A DNA stretch of 64,000 bases from CAZSSM01 sp964609385 (lineage in GTDB: Bacteria; Planctomycetota; Planctomycetia; Isosphaerales; Isosphaeraceae): assembly GCA_964609385.1 (NCBI GenBank), contig CAZSSM010000002.1:1-64000 (forward strand), in the 5' to 3' direction. Position numbers and translations under genes: made by a program. Below are positions 35,684-44,990 of the stretch, in pieces. Under the pieces are notes generated by a model. That model was not told where the DNA came from and did no database searches. It saw nothing but the letters and a program-made list of their open reading frames with translations. Every line of letters begins with the position of its first letter. Position 1 is the stretch's first letter.

Positions 35684-36280
35684 TCAGAACTTGACCTGGG
35701 GCGCCTCGCGCTCGACCTTGCTCTCGACCTCGAACAGCTCGGCCTGGGAGAACCCGGCGAACCCGGCGACGATGACGTTGGGGAACGTCTCGCGGGCCGT
35801 GTTGTACTGCGTGACGGCGTCGTTGTAGGCCTGACGCGCGAAGGAGACCTTGTTCTCGGTCGAGCTGAGTTCCTCTTGGAGATTGGCCATGTTCTGGTTG
35901 GCCTTGAGGTCGGGGTAGGCCTCGCTGAGCGCGAAGAGCCGGCCGAGGACGCCGTTGAGCTGCGACTCGGCAGCCATCAACTCGCGCATCGCGCTGGGGT
36001 CGCCCGGCGAGCCGGCCGCCGTCTGCGTCGCGCTGACGGCCGAGTTCCGCGCGTTGATGACCGCCTCCAAGGTCTCCCGCTCGTGCTGCATGTACCCTTT
36101 GACGGTCTCGACCAGGTTCGGGATCAGGTCGTGCCGACGCTTCAACTGCACGTCGATCTGGCTGAACTGGTTCTTGTACCGGTTCCGAAGCGCCACCAGC
36201 CTGTTGTAAATGCCGATGCCGAAGACCAAGGCCAATGCCAACAGGACGCCCAGGATGATCAGCACGGTGGTCGTGTTCAT
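35684..36280 (-). CDS. lemA: LemA family protein
   Basis: A 198-aa protein, ATG at 36280 with GGAGAGGA upstream. The N-terminal helix (VLIILGVLLALALVFGIGIYN) anchors it in the membrane. It is followed by the conserved LemA core: RLVALRNRYKNQFSQIDVQLKRRHDLIPNLVETVKGY, HERETLEAVINARNSA and the C-terminal YNDAVTQYNTARETFPNVIVAGF. LemA proteins have a long helical bundle, usually on the outer face of the membrane, and commonly sit next to an M48 protease. Here the M48 gene follows directly on the same strand. The biochemical role of the pair is not established. Confidence 0.95.
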   Translation of the reverse strand: MNTTTVLIILGVLLALALVFGIGIYNRLVALRNRYKNQFSQIDVQLKRRHDLIPNLVETVKGYMQHERETLEAVINARNSAVSATQTAAGSPGDPSAMRELMAAESQLNGVLGRLFALSEAYPDLKANQNMANLQEELSSTENKVSFARQAYNDAVTQYNTARETFPNVIVAGFAGFSQAELFEVESKVEREAPQVKF

Positions 36281-36721
36281 GGGACGAGTCCTCTCCGGGG
36301 AGTTTCGGGGTCCGCTCTGGGGAAGAGATCGCGACGCGCCTCGCGGTGAGGCAATGCGACGCTTCGAGTTGCGTTGCGTGAGGGTTGGCTCGGCCCGAGC
36401 CGAGGCCGATGCCCTGAAACCTCAAGGGGTTGCGACATTTCGAGGCTAACCGGCCTGCCGCCCCTCGACAAGGTTCCGGGCCGGGCTGAGACGCCCTGGA
36501 CCGGGAGTATTCGCACCCGACACGCCGATCTTGGAACCCACCCGGAGGAACCGGCCCACGACCGTCCGCCCCGACTTGTTCATCCCGGCTGGGCGATATA
36601 TGATCAGAGTGTCTGATCTACCTCGCCGGAACCGATGGATGACCACGACGCTCGTGGCGGTTCCCGGTCGATCTCCTCAACGATTTGTTCCACCGTGATC
36701 GAATCAGGAGCACGCACAACG
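36281..36721. other. 441-bp divergent intergenic region
   Basis: It lies between lemA (minus) and the Bax-inhibitor gene (plus), so it should contain two promoters. No recognisable operator or hairpin was found. Confidence 0.45.
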
Positions 36722-37483
36722 ATGCGAATGCGATCGAGCAACCCCGCGCTGTCTCAGTTCGAAAATTTCGACGTCTTCTCGGCCCCCGGCACGATGACCT
36801 CGGCCATGACCATCGAAGGCACGGCCATCAAGTCGATCGTGCTGGTCGCCCTGACCATCCTGTCGGCGACCTGGTCGTTTGTGCAGCTTGGCTATGGGAC
36901 CTTTCCGGTTCCCTTGGGCTACGGCATGTCGATCGTCGGCTTTGTCATCGCCCTGGTTCTGATGTTCAAGCCGAGCTGGTCGCCGGTGCTCGGCCCAGTC
37001 TATGCCATCTGCAAAGGTCTGTTCCTCGGTGTCTTCACCAAGTTTGTTGCGGAGTACACCGGCAGCCTTTCAATCCCCACCAACGCCCTGCTGGGCACAA
37101 TGGGCGTGCTGGTCTCGATGCTGGGCCTCTACGGCTTCCGGATCATCAAGATCACCGATAAGGTTCGGATGTGGGGCGCGGCCGCGGCTCTGGGCGTCTG
37201 CTTCGTCTTCCTGGCCAACTTCGTGGTCAGCCTGATCACCGGGAGCGGCTTCGGCTTCCTCAGTATGACCAACGGCGGCCCGCTGGCCATCGGCTTCACC
37301 CTGCTCTGCGTGGGCATCGGCGCGTTCATGCTCCTGCTCGACTTCGACATGATCGAGCGCGGTGTCGAGAACGGCGCTCCCAAGTGGATGGAATGGTACG
37401 GTGGCTACGCCCTGCTGGTCTCGCTGATCTGGATCTACATCCAGCTCGTCCGCCTGCTCATGCAACTCCAGAGCAGCGACTGA
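36722..37483 (+). CDS. Bax inhibitor-1/YccA family membrane protein
   Basis: A 253-aa protein. The ATG at 36722 starts right after AGGAG (11 nt); upstream codons lack one. Seven hydrophobic helices cover residues about 37-245 (IVLVALTILSATWSFVQLGYG, GMSIVGFVIALVLMF, ICKGLFLGVFTKF, MGVLVSMLGLYGFRII, LGVCFVFLANFVVSLITG, IGFTLLCVGIGAFMLLLDFDMI, YGGYALLVSLIWIYIQLVRLL). The LDFDMIERGVENGAPKWMEWY motif is characteristic of the YccA/TMBIM family; its acidic pair gates a pH-sensitive calcium leak in the BsYetJ structure. The gene is probably monocistronic. Confidence 0.92.
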   Translation: MRMRSSNPALSQFENFDVFSAPGTMTSAMTIEGTAIKSIVLVALTILSATWSFVQLGYGTFPVPLGYGMSIVGFVIALVLMFKPSWSPVLGPVYAICKGLFLGVFTKFVAEYTGSLSIPTNALLGTMGVLVSMLGLYGFRIIKITDKVRMWGAAAALGVCFVFLANFVVSLITGSGFGFLSMTNGGPLAIGFTLLCVGIGAFMLLLDFDMIERGVENGAPKWMEWYGGYALLVSLIWIYIQLVRLLMQLQSSD

Positions 37484-37716
37484 ACCACCGGGACCAAGTT
37501 TGCGTTTGCCAGTCCCTGAAAGAACGGCCCGGCCGAGCGATCCGATCGATCGACTCCGTCCGGCCTTTCGATGAAGCTTGAGCACATGCAGGGTCGGCGT
37601 CGCGACGCGATTCGTCCGTCGAGGCGCCGACCCTGTTGCCGTTGTTGGACGCCCGCTCGCCGATCGCCCTCCCTATGCCCATGCCATCCGCCCCATTGCA
37701 GGGATCGAAGGGAACA

Positions 37717-38235
37717 ATGATGCCCGACGCCGCCTATTGGATCGACCGGCTCCAGCTTCAGCGCCATCCCGAGGGCGGCTACTTCCGCGAAACCTACCGG
37801 GCGCCGTTGACGATCGCCCAAGCGGCCCTGCCCTCCAGCTATCCCGGCGACCGCTCGGCCTCGACGGCGATCTACTTCCTGCTGACGCGCGGGGAGATCT
37901 CGGCCCTGCACCGGATCACCGCCGACGAGGGCTGGCATCTCTATTCGGGTGGCCCGTTGTGGGTCCACGTCATCGAGCCCGACGGCGAGCACCGGCGAAT
38001 CACCCTCGGCCTCGACCTCGACGCCGGCCAGGCTCCCCAGGCGGTCGTGCCCGGCGGACGCTGGTTCGGCTCCGAACTCGACCCCGACTCGCCCCACGAC
38101 CACGCCCTGGTCGGCTGCACCGTCGCCCCCGGCTTCGACTTCGACGACTTCGAACTCGCCACCCGCAACGACCTGATCCGCACCTATCCCCAACACGAGA
38201 AGTTGATCACACGATTGACTTTAGAAGAAACGTGA
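37717..38235 (+). CDS. Cupin_5 / DUF985 family protein
   Basis: A 172-aa protein from ATG 37717 (or 37720); GGGA lies 4 nt upstream and the family starts at about this point. Motifs in order: RLQLQRHPEGGYFRETYR, STAIYFLLTRGEISALHRI, DEGWHLYSGGPLWVHVIEPDG, VPGGRWFGSELD, HALVGCTVAPGFDFDDFELA. These are the conserved residues of the single-domain DUF985 cupin. Its natural substrate is not known. It ends 16 bp before the convergent defence gene, with no separate terminator seen. Confidence 0.9.
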   Translation: MMPDAAYWIDRLQLQRHPEGGYFRETYRAPLTIAQAALPSSYPGDRSASTAIYFLLTRGEISALHRITADEGWHLYSGGPLWVHVIEPDGEHRRITLGLDLDAGQAPQAVVPGGRWFGSELDPDSPHDHALVGCTVAPGFDFDDFELATRNDLIRTYPQHEKLITRLTLEET

Positions 38236-38250
38236 ATGTCGGCTTTCCGG

Positions 38251-39018
38251 TTAGCTGAAGAGATCAGATTCGATCCAGTCGCGGATCCAGGTCCGGATCT
38301 CCGGGACACGTTCGATCACACTTCGAATCAAGGGTTGATATGGCGGTTCCGGGGCAATCAGCAGTTGGCGGATGGAGCCGATCCAAGGGCGTCGTGGATC
38401 GAGTTCGTCACGCAGTCGATTCCTAGCCTCCCGCCTGCCCTCAGTCGAGGTCTTGTCGTCGACGATACGGGCGATGAGGAAGATGAGCAGAGCTTTCGCG
38501 CGACGCTCTTCGCGATACGATTCCAGATTGAGTCGGAGGTTGTCCCGCGTCGCCTCAGCGCGTCGGCGGCGGTCTGGATCGGTCGCGACTCCGATCGTCC
38601 CGGTCCTGAGGTCCCAGACAAAGAAATCGAGCGGCTCGTCGACACAAGGGTCGAGCAAGAGTGGATGTCCCGCCTCGTCGAGCGGGAAGGCATCGCGCTT
38701 AAACTGATTGCAGTTCTTGCAACCCCGAAGGAGGTTTTCCCAGTCGAACATTCGATCGGGATAGCGCGATTTTAGATAATAGTGTTCGATGTCCTGTGCC
38801 GCAGTTTGTTCACAGTAAACGCATTTCCCACGGGTATACCGATTGAGCTGAACATCAATGGCGGATCGCGCTTTGGTCTTGAGGAACGATTTCCAATCTC
38901 GTTCGATCCCTTGGTCAGACGCAGGGTATTGGCGTGCCTGCCCGGATCTGCGCTCGAGGAAGGCTCGGGTCTTGTGGTCGAGGACATCTACGGCTGGTGG
39001 GCGTCGCAGGGGAATCAT
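38251..39018 (-). CDS. ptuB: HNH endonuclease PtuB of a Septu-type defence module
   Basis: A 255-aa protein. The HNH region lies at about residues 60-110: KCVYCE with C66 and C69, D-IEHYYLKS with H79, WENLLRGCKNCN with N95, C100, C103, N104 and K107. This is the pattern of the TIGR02646/PtuB family, where two CxxC pairs bind zinc and the histidine cleaves DNA. It has no other domain. The ATG overlaps the stop of the ATPase gene (ATGA, 39015-39018), so the two are translated together. PtuAB assemblies (Septu) are anti-phage complexes: the ATPase holds the nuclease off, and phage infection releases it to nick DNA. No reverse transcriptase gene is nearby, so this is Septu rather than a retron with PtuAB. 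The substitution LKS for the usual PKS after IEHY is small and unlikely to matter. Confidence 0.87.
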   Translation of the reverse strand: MIPLRRPPAVDVLDHKTRAFLERRSGQARQYPASDQGIERDWKSFLKTKARSAIDVQLNRYTRGKCVYCEQTAAQDIEHYYLKSRYPDRMFDWENLLRGCKNCNQFKRDAFPLDEAGHPLLLDPCVDEPLDFFVWDLRTGTIGVATDPDRRRRAEATRDNLRLNLESYREERRAKALLIFLIARIVDDKTSTEGRREARNRLRDELDPRRPWIGSIRQLLIAPEPPYQPLIRSVIERVPEIRTWIRDWIESDLFS

Positions 39019-40418
39019 TGCGGTTGCTTGGCCCTGTTGAGCACCTGGTCGACGTAATCCTCCATCGCGGCCTGGCGTCGTTGCTCATCGAGGGTCTCCC
39101 CAGGAGCGGTCAGGCGGTCGCCGAGTCGCTCTTCTAGTCGAATCAGTTCCTGTTTCTTAGACTTCGGTAACTTGCTCCATTGCCGTTTCGCGACCAACTC
39201 GCTATGCCTTCGAATGAGGGATTCGGTCAGTTCGTCGCGTGTCCCGTCGAGGCCGAACAGGGGACTGGTCAGGATCTGGTCGACCCGCCATCCCTTAACC
39301 GAATCGAGTGGACGATCCGCTTCAACGCACTGATGACCGCCCGATGGACGCAGGACGATCAGGCCTCCGTCGCTGGCGGCTTGGGCGACGAACGGGCTGT
39401 GGCTGGTCACGATGAACTGAATCCTTGGAAAGGTTCGGCTCAGAAGGAATCCGAGCTCACGCTGCCACGTCGGATGCAGGTGTGCGTCAACCTCGTCGAT
39501 AAAGACGACGCCTTCCGCGAGGATTCGGGTCTCCCCATCACTCTCATCGAGCAAGCTTGCGAAGTCATCAGTCGAGTCTTCGAGATGACGGAGAATATCG
39601 ATGACCAACGCGAGGAAACTCCGGAACCCGTCGCTCAAGTCAAGCAAAGACACTTTGGCTCCACCAATACTGTGAAAGTGGACCTGCTTTGTGTCGACCT
39701 TGTCGATTCGAGTCCGGCGGCCCGGGAGCAAGGCGTCAATCAATTGCATTGAGGCGTCGAGTACTCGCCTGGCTCTGTTACGATCCGGTTCGAGGAAGTT
39801 GGGATCAAGCGACGTTGTCACAAGGCCGGAGAGCCATTCGAGGCAGAGCGAGAGCGCGGCTGCTTCCCGAAACAGTGTAACGAATCGCGACTCGCGACCG
39901 GGATGATACATGAGCCGTGATTCTTCTGAGGATCCACCCATTAACCTCCGAAATGGACCGTATCCACATGCGAACCATCCCGAGTTCTTGGCTGCATATG
40001 GTCCTCCCATGAGCCCTTTGCACAGGCCATTGTCACCTGTAAGTAAAATTTGAGGGGTGTCGACGTAATAATTATCGATGAGGAATCGATCGTTTCCGGT
40101 GACGATAAATTCTACATTGTAAGGTTTCTTCCGTGGTCGTCCTGCTGACTTGTCGTGCTCGCTTGGGACGATCTCAGCCAGGAATGTTCCATGATCGACC
40201 CCCTCCCGAGTCCAGCCGCTCGGGTCGGGCAGGAGCCGCTGCCCGGCGAATTGGCCGATCGTCGAGATCGCCATCGACTGGAGCAACGTGCTTTTACCCA
40301 TCCCGTTGCCACCGAGCAAGACGATCCAACTTCCAGGTTCTTTATTGGAACCAGGCAGTTCGAGTTCAACATGCTCAAAGCATTTGATGTTGTCGATGAT
40401 AAATTTACTGATACGCAT
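39015..40418 (-). CDS. ptuA: AAA/ABC-type ATPase PtuA of a Septu-type defence module
   Basis: A 467-aa protein from ATG 40418 (GAGG 5 nt upstream; an upstream in-frame start at 40451 lacks one and adds 11 residues). Walker A GGNGMGKST at 36-44, signature LSDGFRS at 261-267, Walker B VVFIDEVD at 304-311, then the H-switch SHSPF at 339-343. This is an RecF/AAA_21-type ATPase without a fused TOPRIM nuclease, as in PtuA. The ATG-to-core spacing is normal. The gene is first of the pair with ptuB. Together they form a complete two-gene Septu locus; its neighbours on each side (cupin, DUF1549) are ordinary. A start of the upstream region (40419-41242) carries no obvious third gene. Confidence 0.88.
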   Translation of the reverse strand: MRISKFIIDNIKCFEHVELELPGSNKEPGSWIVLLGGNGMGKSTLLQSMAISTIGQFAGQRLLPDPSGWTREGVDHGTFLAEIVPSEHDKSAGRPRKKPYNVEFIVTGNDRFLIDNYYVDTPQILLTGDNGLCKGLMGGPYAAKNSGWFACGYGPFRRLMGGSSEESRLMYHPGRESRFVTLFREAAALSLCLEWLSGLVTTSLDPNFLEPDRNRARRVLDASMQLIDALLPGRRTRIDKVDTKQVHFHSIGGAKVSLLDLSDGFRSFLALVIDILRHLEDSTDDFASLLDESDGETRILAEGVVFIDEVDAHLHPTWQRELGFLLSRTFPRIQFIVTSHSPFVAQAASDGGLIVLRPSGGHQCVEADRPLDSVKGWRVDQILTSPLFGLDGTRDELTESLIRRHSELVAKRQWSKLPKSKKQELIRLEERLGDRLTAPGETLDEQRRQAAMEDYVDQVLNRAKQPQ

Positions 40419-41242
40419 CCGATCCTCGTCATGCTGCGAGAAGCGATCCACGGTTGGCTCGTTCTTATCGAGGAAGAGCTGACCGACTTGCGATTGAGGG
40501 GCTGCACTGGATCACAGGATCGTCTTCCGAGATCGTGGAGCCTTTGCGGATAACTCCATCACGACTCAAATCATAATGCAGGTTGGCATCGCGAGCCATG
40601 GTCAGCGATCGAGGCTTGCCGCGAAGGCTCGCTAGCCTTAACAGTCCTGCTTAAGTGGTTGTTCCGGGATCGCGTATCTGGGAGGGCTTCTCCACCAGGC
40701 AAGGATCGGAGGCTGCACTCCGTGGTCCGCGGAGGTGAGATGCGGAACGTGGGCCGCCTGTGCGGGTTGTGCTGATTTGGGGTGTGCTTCGATCCCCTGA
40801 GCCTTCGCTGTGTTGTTGTGCGCGTGTCTCCTCGTTGGGATTCGACGGCTCGATGCGCGGGCGCGGTGTCCCTGAAGGACCACTGTTGGCTCGACGACCC
40901 ATCGGTCCGGGAACTGTCCCGCGTTCGCGCCATCCGGGAGTTCCTCGAAACGCTCTTGGGCTTGGGGTGAGCGAACGATCGGCCTGGTGTTTCCGGGTCG
41001 CCTCGAGATCTGAGGCCGGGCGAAATCGGGCCGTCGTGACGAAACCCCCCGAGCTGAAGCGGGTTTATACTCCTCAGGATGACCCGCGACGCTCGGGCCT
41101 TTGCGCGTCCGGGTCGCTCAGACTCTTCGGACCATTGGTGGGTACGTCGATCCGGTCCGGTCCATGCGTTTGAACGTGTCACGAACCGCCGACGCGACCA
41201 CCAGACCGGCCCGATCGCTCCTTTTTCGAGGCTGATCCGACC
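40419..41242. other. 824-bp region upstream of ptuA without a supported gene
   Basis: It separates the Septu pair (minus) from the DUF1549 gene (plus). Overlapping ORFs exist on both strands but none has a ribosome site with coding bias. No reverse transcriptase or msr-like structure was recognised. Confidence 0.4.
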
Positions 41243-43159
41243 ATGCGTGAACCGATTGACACGATGTCCGTGCGCCGACCAGGCCGGTCCCTCCGCGTCC
41301 TCGGCTCGGCCCTGATCGTCCTGCTGGGCCTGGCCGTCGCCGCCTCAACGCTCCATGCGCAAACCCCGGCCTACCGGAACGCCAACAACGCCGATGCCGA
41401 CCAGACCATGACGATGTCGGACTCGTCGAGCGACCTGCCGACGATCTCCCTGACCGAGCGCTATCGGGCTCAGGACCTGCTGGCCGCCTTTGGGGCGATG
41501 GACGAGGCCCTGCGGACCGCCGGCGACACCACCGCCAAGCGGATCCTGGAGCAGATCGGTGCGCGGAGCGTCGAGGCCCCGACCCTGACGTCCGAGGGGC
41601 TCGACGCCCTGATCGACGAGGCCCTGGCCGACCAAGGCGCCCAGACCGCCCCGGTCATCGACGACGCCACCTTCCTCCGACGCGTCAGCCTCGATCTGAC
41701 CGGTACCCCGCCCTCTCCTGAGCGGCTCGAGCAGTTCTTGGCCGACGATCGCCCGGACAAGCGGGTCCGCATCATCGACGAGTTGCTGGCGAGTTCCGAG
41801 TACGCCCGGAACTGGGCCCGTTACTGGCGCGACGTGATCCGCTACCGAGGCACCATCACCAACCCGCTCCAGGCCCGCTACGACGTCCTGGAAGAGTGGC
41901 TCGACGAGCAGTTCGCCGCCAACGAGCCCTGGGACGCCATCGCCTCGGCCATGATCACCGGCCAAGGCTCGGTCAACAACGAGGGGCCGGCCAACTTCGC
42001 CGCCTCGCACGTCGCCGAGCCGGTCGAGATCGCCGGCGAGGTCTCCCGGGTCTTCCTCGGCATCCAGATCCAGTGCGCCCAGTGCCACGATCACATGACC
42101 GACCGCTGGACGCGCGAGCAGTTCCACCACTTCGCCTCGTTCTTTGCCGGCATGCAACTGCGGGCCGTCCGAGGCGAGAGCGGTCGGCCCCGCGACTATG
42201 AGCTGGCCGCCACCCGACGCCCCCGATACGCCATGCCCGACTTGGACAACCCGACCAGCCGAGGCACCCCGATGGACCCCGGCTTCTTCCTCGACGCGTC
42301 GGGCCAGACCTACCCCGGCGACCTCGGCTCGTCGGAGCGTCGCCAGATCGCCGCGGCCCTGGTCACTGATCAGGACAACCCCTGGTTCGCCCGCGCCTTC
42401 GTCAACCGGGTCTGGGCCAGCCTGATGGGGCGCGCCTTCACCCCGTTGGTCGACGACCTCGGCCCCGATCACCAGGATGAGATCATCCTGCCCGAGGTCT
42501 TCGAGGTTCTCGCCGAGCAGTGGCAGCGCGGCGGGTACGACGTGGCTTGGCTCTTCCGGACCCTCTGCAACACCGAGGCCTATCAGCGGACCGTCCGGCC
42601 GATGTCCAGCAGCGACGAATCGTCGGTCTTCGCGGCCAACTGCCCGACCCGACTGACCGCCGATCAGATCTTCAACGCCCTCGTCGAGATCCTCGAGATC
42701 GACACCCGTAACCCGCGATTGGCCGGCTTCGAGCGCCGGATTAAGCGGATGGAGGCCCAGGGCGAAGACACCTACCAGATCCGTCGACGCTATGAGGCCT
42801 TTCGGAACCGGCTCGACCCGCGTCGCCCGGTCCTCGAGACCTTCGGCGTCGACCCGTCCACGCCCGCCGATGAGGTCCTCGGCACGATCCCGCAGGCCCT
42901 CTACCTGATGAACAACAACCGGCTCGAACAGGCCCTCCGCGCCCGGCCCGGGACCATGCTCGGTCGGCTTCTCCAAGAGCACCCCGACAATGACCAGGCC
43001 CTCGACGCCCTCTACGACCGCGTCTACAGCCGGGCCCCCACCATCGAAGAGCGCCGGGTCTGCCTCGAGTTCATCGACGAGGTCGGCGATCGCGCCGAGG
43101 CCTTCGAGGATATCCTCTGGTCGCTCATCAACGCCGCCGAGTTCATCACGCGACGCTGA
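41243..43159 (+). CDS. DUF1549/DUF1553 domain protein (planctomycete exported)
   Basis: A 638-aa protein with ATG at 41243 and a signal peptide (LRVLGSALIVLLGLAVAASTLHAQ, residues 17-40). DUF1549 covers about residues 120-290: FLRRVSLDLTGTPPSPERLEQFLADDRPDKRVRIIDELLAS, YARNWARYWRDVIRYR, then CAQCH (278-282), a possible heme-c attachment site typical of this family. DUF1553 fills the second half: DNPWFARAFVNRVWASLMGRAF, GGYDVAWLFRTLCNTEAYQRT, APTIEERRVCLEFI. This domain pair is a planctomycete hallmark and often lies next to a DUF1501 gene, as here. The joint role is proposed to be in extracytoplasmic redox or polysaccharide processing, but it is not established. Confidence 0.92.
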   Translation: MREPIDTMSVRRPGRSLRVLGSALIVLLGLAVAASTLHAQTPAYRNANNADADQTMTMSDSSSDLPTISLTERYRAQDLLAAFGAMDEALRTAGDTTAKRILEQIGARSVEAPTLTSEGLDALIDEALADQGAQTAPVIDDATFLRRVSLDLTGTPPSPERLEQFLADDRPDKRVRIIDELLASSEYARNWARYWRDVIRYRGTITNPLQARYDVLEEWLDEQFAANEPWDAIASAMITGQGSVNNEGPANFAASHVAEPVEIAGEVSRVFLGIQIQCAQCHDHMTDRWTREQFHHFASFFAGMQLRAVRGESGRPRDYELAATRRPRYAMPDLDNPTSRGTPMDPGFFLDASGQTYPGDLGSSERRQIAAALVTDQDNPWFARAFVNRVWASLMGRAFTPLVDDLGPDHQDEIILPEVFEVLAEQWQRGGYDVAWLFRTLCNTEAYQRTVRPMSSSDESSVFAANCPTRLTADQIFNALVEILEIDTRNPRLAGFERRIKRMEAQGEDTYQIRRRYEAFRNRLDPRRPVLETFGVDPSTPADEVLGTIPQALYLMNNNRLEQALRARPGTMLGRLLQEHPDNDQALDALYDRVYSRAPTIEERRVCLEFIDEVGDRAEAFEDILWSLINAAEFITRR

Positions 43160-43301
43160 TCTCCCCCGTCGCCAAGCCTCTGTTCATGATCCACGAGCCG
43201 ATCGGCGAACCCCAGACAACCGAGTGAGGTTCCCGATCGTGATCCGAGTCAAACCTCAATCTGTCATTTGTCGGCAATTCATTTTTTCGAGGTTTCCGAA
43301 C

Positions 43302-44624
43302 ATGTCTACGCTTCCGAAGACCAAGACGATCTGCAACCTGTCGATAACGAGGGCCGGCGAGATTCATCGTCGGGGGTTCCTCCAGCGCGTCGGCCTGGGC
43401 GCTGCCGGGCTCTCGATGCTCGGCTTCAACGACCTGATGGCCGTCAAGGCCGACGAACTCCGACGCCGGAACATGGCCTGCATCGTGCTCTGGATGCAGG
43501 GCGCACCCAGCCAGTTCGAGACCTTCGACCCCAAGCCCGACCATGAGAACGGTGGCGGCACCGAAGTGATCGAGACGGCCGTGCCCGGCGTCCGGATCGC
43601 CCAAGGGTGGAACGAGACGGCCAAGGTGCTCGACCGGATCGCCCTGATCCGCTCGATGACCAACCGCGAGGGCAGCCACCAACGCGCCACGTATCAGCTC
43701 CACACCGGCTACCTGCCCAACGGCTCGGTCAAGCACCCCAGCTTCGGCTCGGTCGTGGCCAGCGAACTGGGCGACCCCGAGTTCGACCTGCCCTCGATCG
43801 TCAGCATCGGCGAGACCGGCCGGCCGACCGCCGGCCTCAACGCGGGGATCCTCGGCGTCGAGTACGAGCCGTTCCAGGTCCCGCAAGCCGGTCAGATGCC
43901 GGCCAACCTCCAGATCCCCCGCCCGGTCGGTCGCGACCGCTTTCAGCGCCGACTCGGCCTGCTCGGCCAGCTCGAGTCCCGAGGCTTCGGCCGCAGCGGC
44001 GGAATCGACCAGGTCGAGATGCACCAGACGACCTACCGGCAGACCGCCGACCTGGTCCTCTCGCCGCGCGTCGACGCCTTCGAACTCGAGGGCGAGCCGT
44101 CCGAACTCCGCGACGCCTACGGGCGCAATCCGTTCGGCCAAGGCTGCCTGTTGGCCCGCCGACTCGTCGAGCGCGGTGTGACCTTCGTCGAGGTCCGCAC
44201 CGGCAACTGGGACACCCACTTCGACAACTTCAACCGGACCGCCGAACTGGTCGCCCGGACCGACCCGGCCTTCGCCACGTTGATCACCGACCTCGAGTCG
44301 CGCGGGATGCTCGACAACACGATGATCCTCTGGATGGGCGAGTTCGGCCGGACGCCCCGGATCAACCCCCGAGCCGGCCGCGACCACTATCCGCGCGTCT
44401 TCAACGCCGCGTTGGCCGGCGGTGGCGTCCGAGGCGGCCAGGTCATCGGCTCCAGCACCCCCGACGGCACCGCCGTCGCCGAGAGGCCCGTCGCCGTCAA
44501 CGACCTGCTCCGATCGGTCTGCCACGGCCTCAAGATCGACGCCGACAAGGAGAACTACAGCGGTCTCGGCCGACCCATCAAGGTCGTCGACGGCGGCCAG
44601 GTCGTCAACGAACTCTTCGGCTGA
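43302..44624 (+). CDS. DUF1501 domain protein (Tat-exported)
   Basis: A 440-aa protein, ATG at 43302 with GAGG 9 nt upstream. The signal HRRGFLQRVGLGAAGLSMLGF is twin-arginine type (RRGFLQ). DUF1501 features: CIVLWMQGAPSQFETFDPKPDHENGG near residue 55 and a sulfatase/phosphatase-like metal site region (GEFGRTPRINPRAGRDHYP). DUF1501 proteins belong to the alkaline-phosphatase fold and are found together with DUF1549/DUF1553 proteins. The gene is 142 bp downstream of the DUF1549 gene. Substrate unknown. Confidence 0.93.
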   Translation: MSTLPKTKTICNLSITRAGEIHRRGFLQRVGLGAAGLSMLGFNDLMAVKADELRRRNMACIVLWMQGAPSQFETFDPKPDHENGGGTEVIETAVPGVRIAQGWNETAKVLDRIALIRSMTNREGSHQRATYQLHTGYLPNGSVKHPSFGSVVASELGDPEFDLPSIVSIGETGRPTAGLNAGILGVEYEPFQVPQAGQMPANLQIPRPVGRDRFQRRLGLLGQLESRGFGRSGGIDQVEMHQTTYRQTADLVLSPRVDAFELEGEPSELRDAYGRNPFGQGCLLARRLVERGVTFVEVRTGNWDTHFDNFNRTAELVARTDPAFATLITDLESRGMLDNTMILWMGEFGRTPRINPRAGRDHYPRVFNAALAGGGVRGGQVIGSSTPDGTAVAERPVAVNDLLRSVCHGLKIDADKENYSGLGRPIKVVDGGQVVNELFG

Positions 44625-44990
44625 TCGGATCGCCAATCGTCAACCTTCCCCGCCCCGCGGCCACAGGCGTCTTCCAGCTGGTCTGGACAAGAAAGCCTTG
44701 GGAACGAAAGTTCCATGGTGCTGGTCCACTGTGGTTAATCGGATTGGATGTAGTAACATCCGTTCATACGAAATGGGACAGCACTTCTCTATGACACCGG
44801 CCAGTTGCGAATCGCACCGATAATAAAGAAAACGCGGAAGATTGTGGGGCGGTCAAGAAGGCTGGGGTCCACTTGACCTTCCCTCCGACCGTGAGTTGTG
44901 TTTTCGCGTTGACACGTTGAGAGTGGATTCGGCTAGTCGAAACTGAAATCGCTCTCGAGCGGTTGTGAACGGAGAATTTGACAATGAGTT
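44625..44990. other. 366-bp convergent intergenic region
   Basis: Between the DUF1501 gene and the convergent kinase gene. The short hairpin GGAACGAAAGTTCC (44701-44714, GAAA loop) could be part of a terminator. Nothing else was recognised. Confidence 0.45.

Noticed and set aside
40419..41242. Possible retron RNA or reverse transcriptase upstream of ptuA
   Set aside because: No frame with the YxDD or other RT motifs is present and no convincing msr/msd fold was visible; PtuAB is treated as a plain Septu pair.
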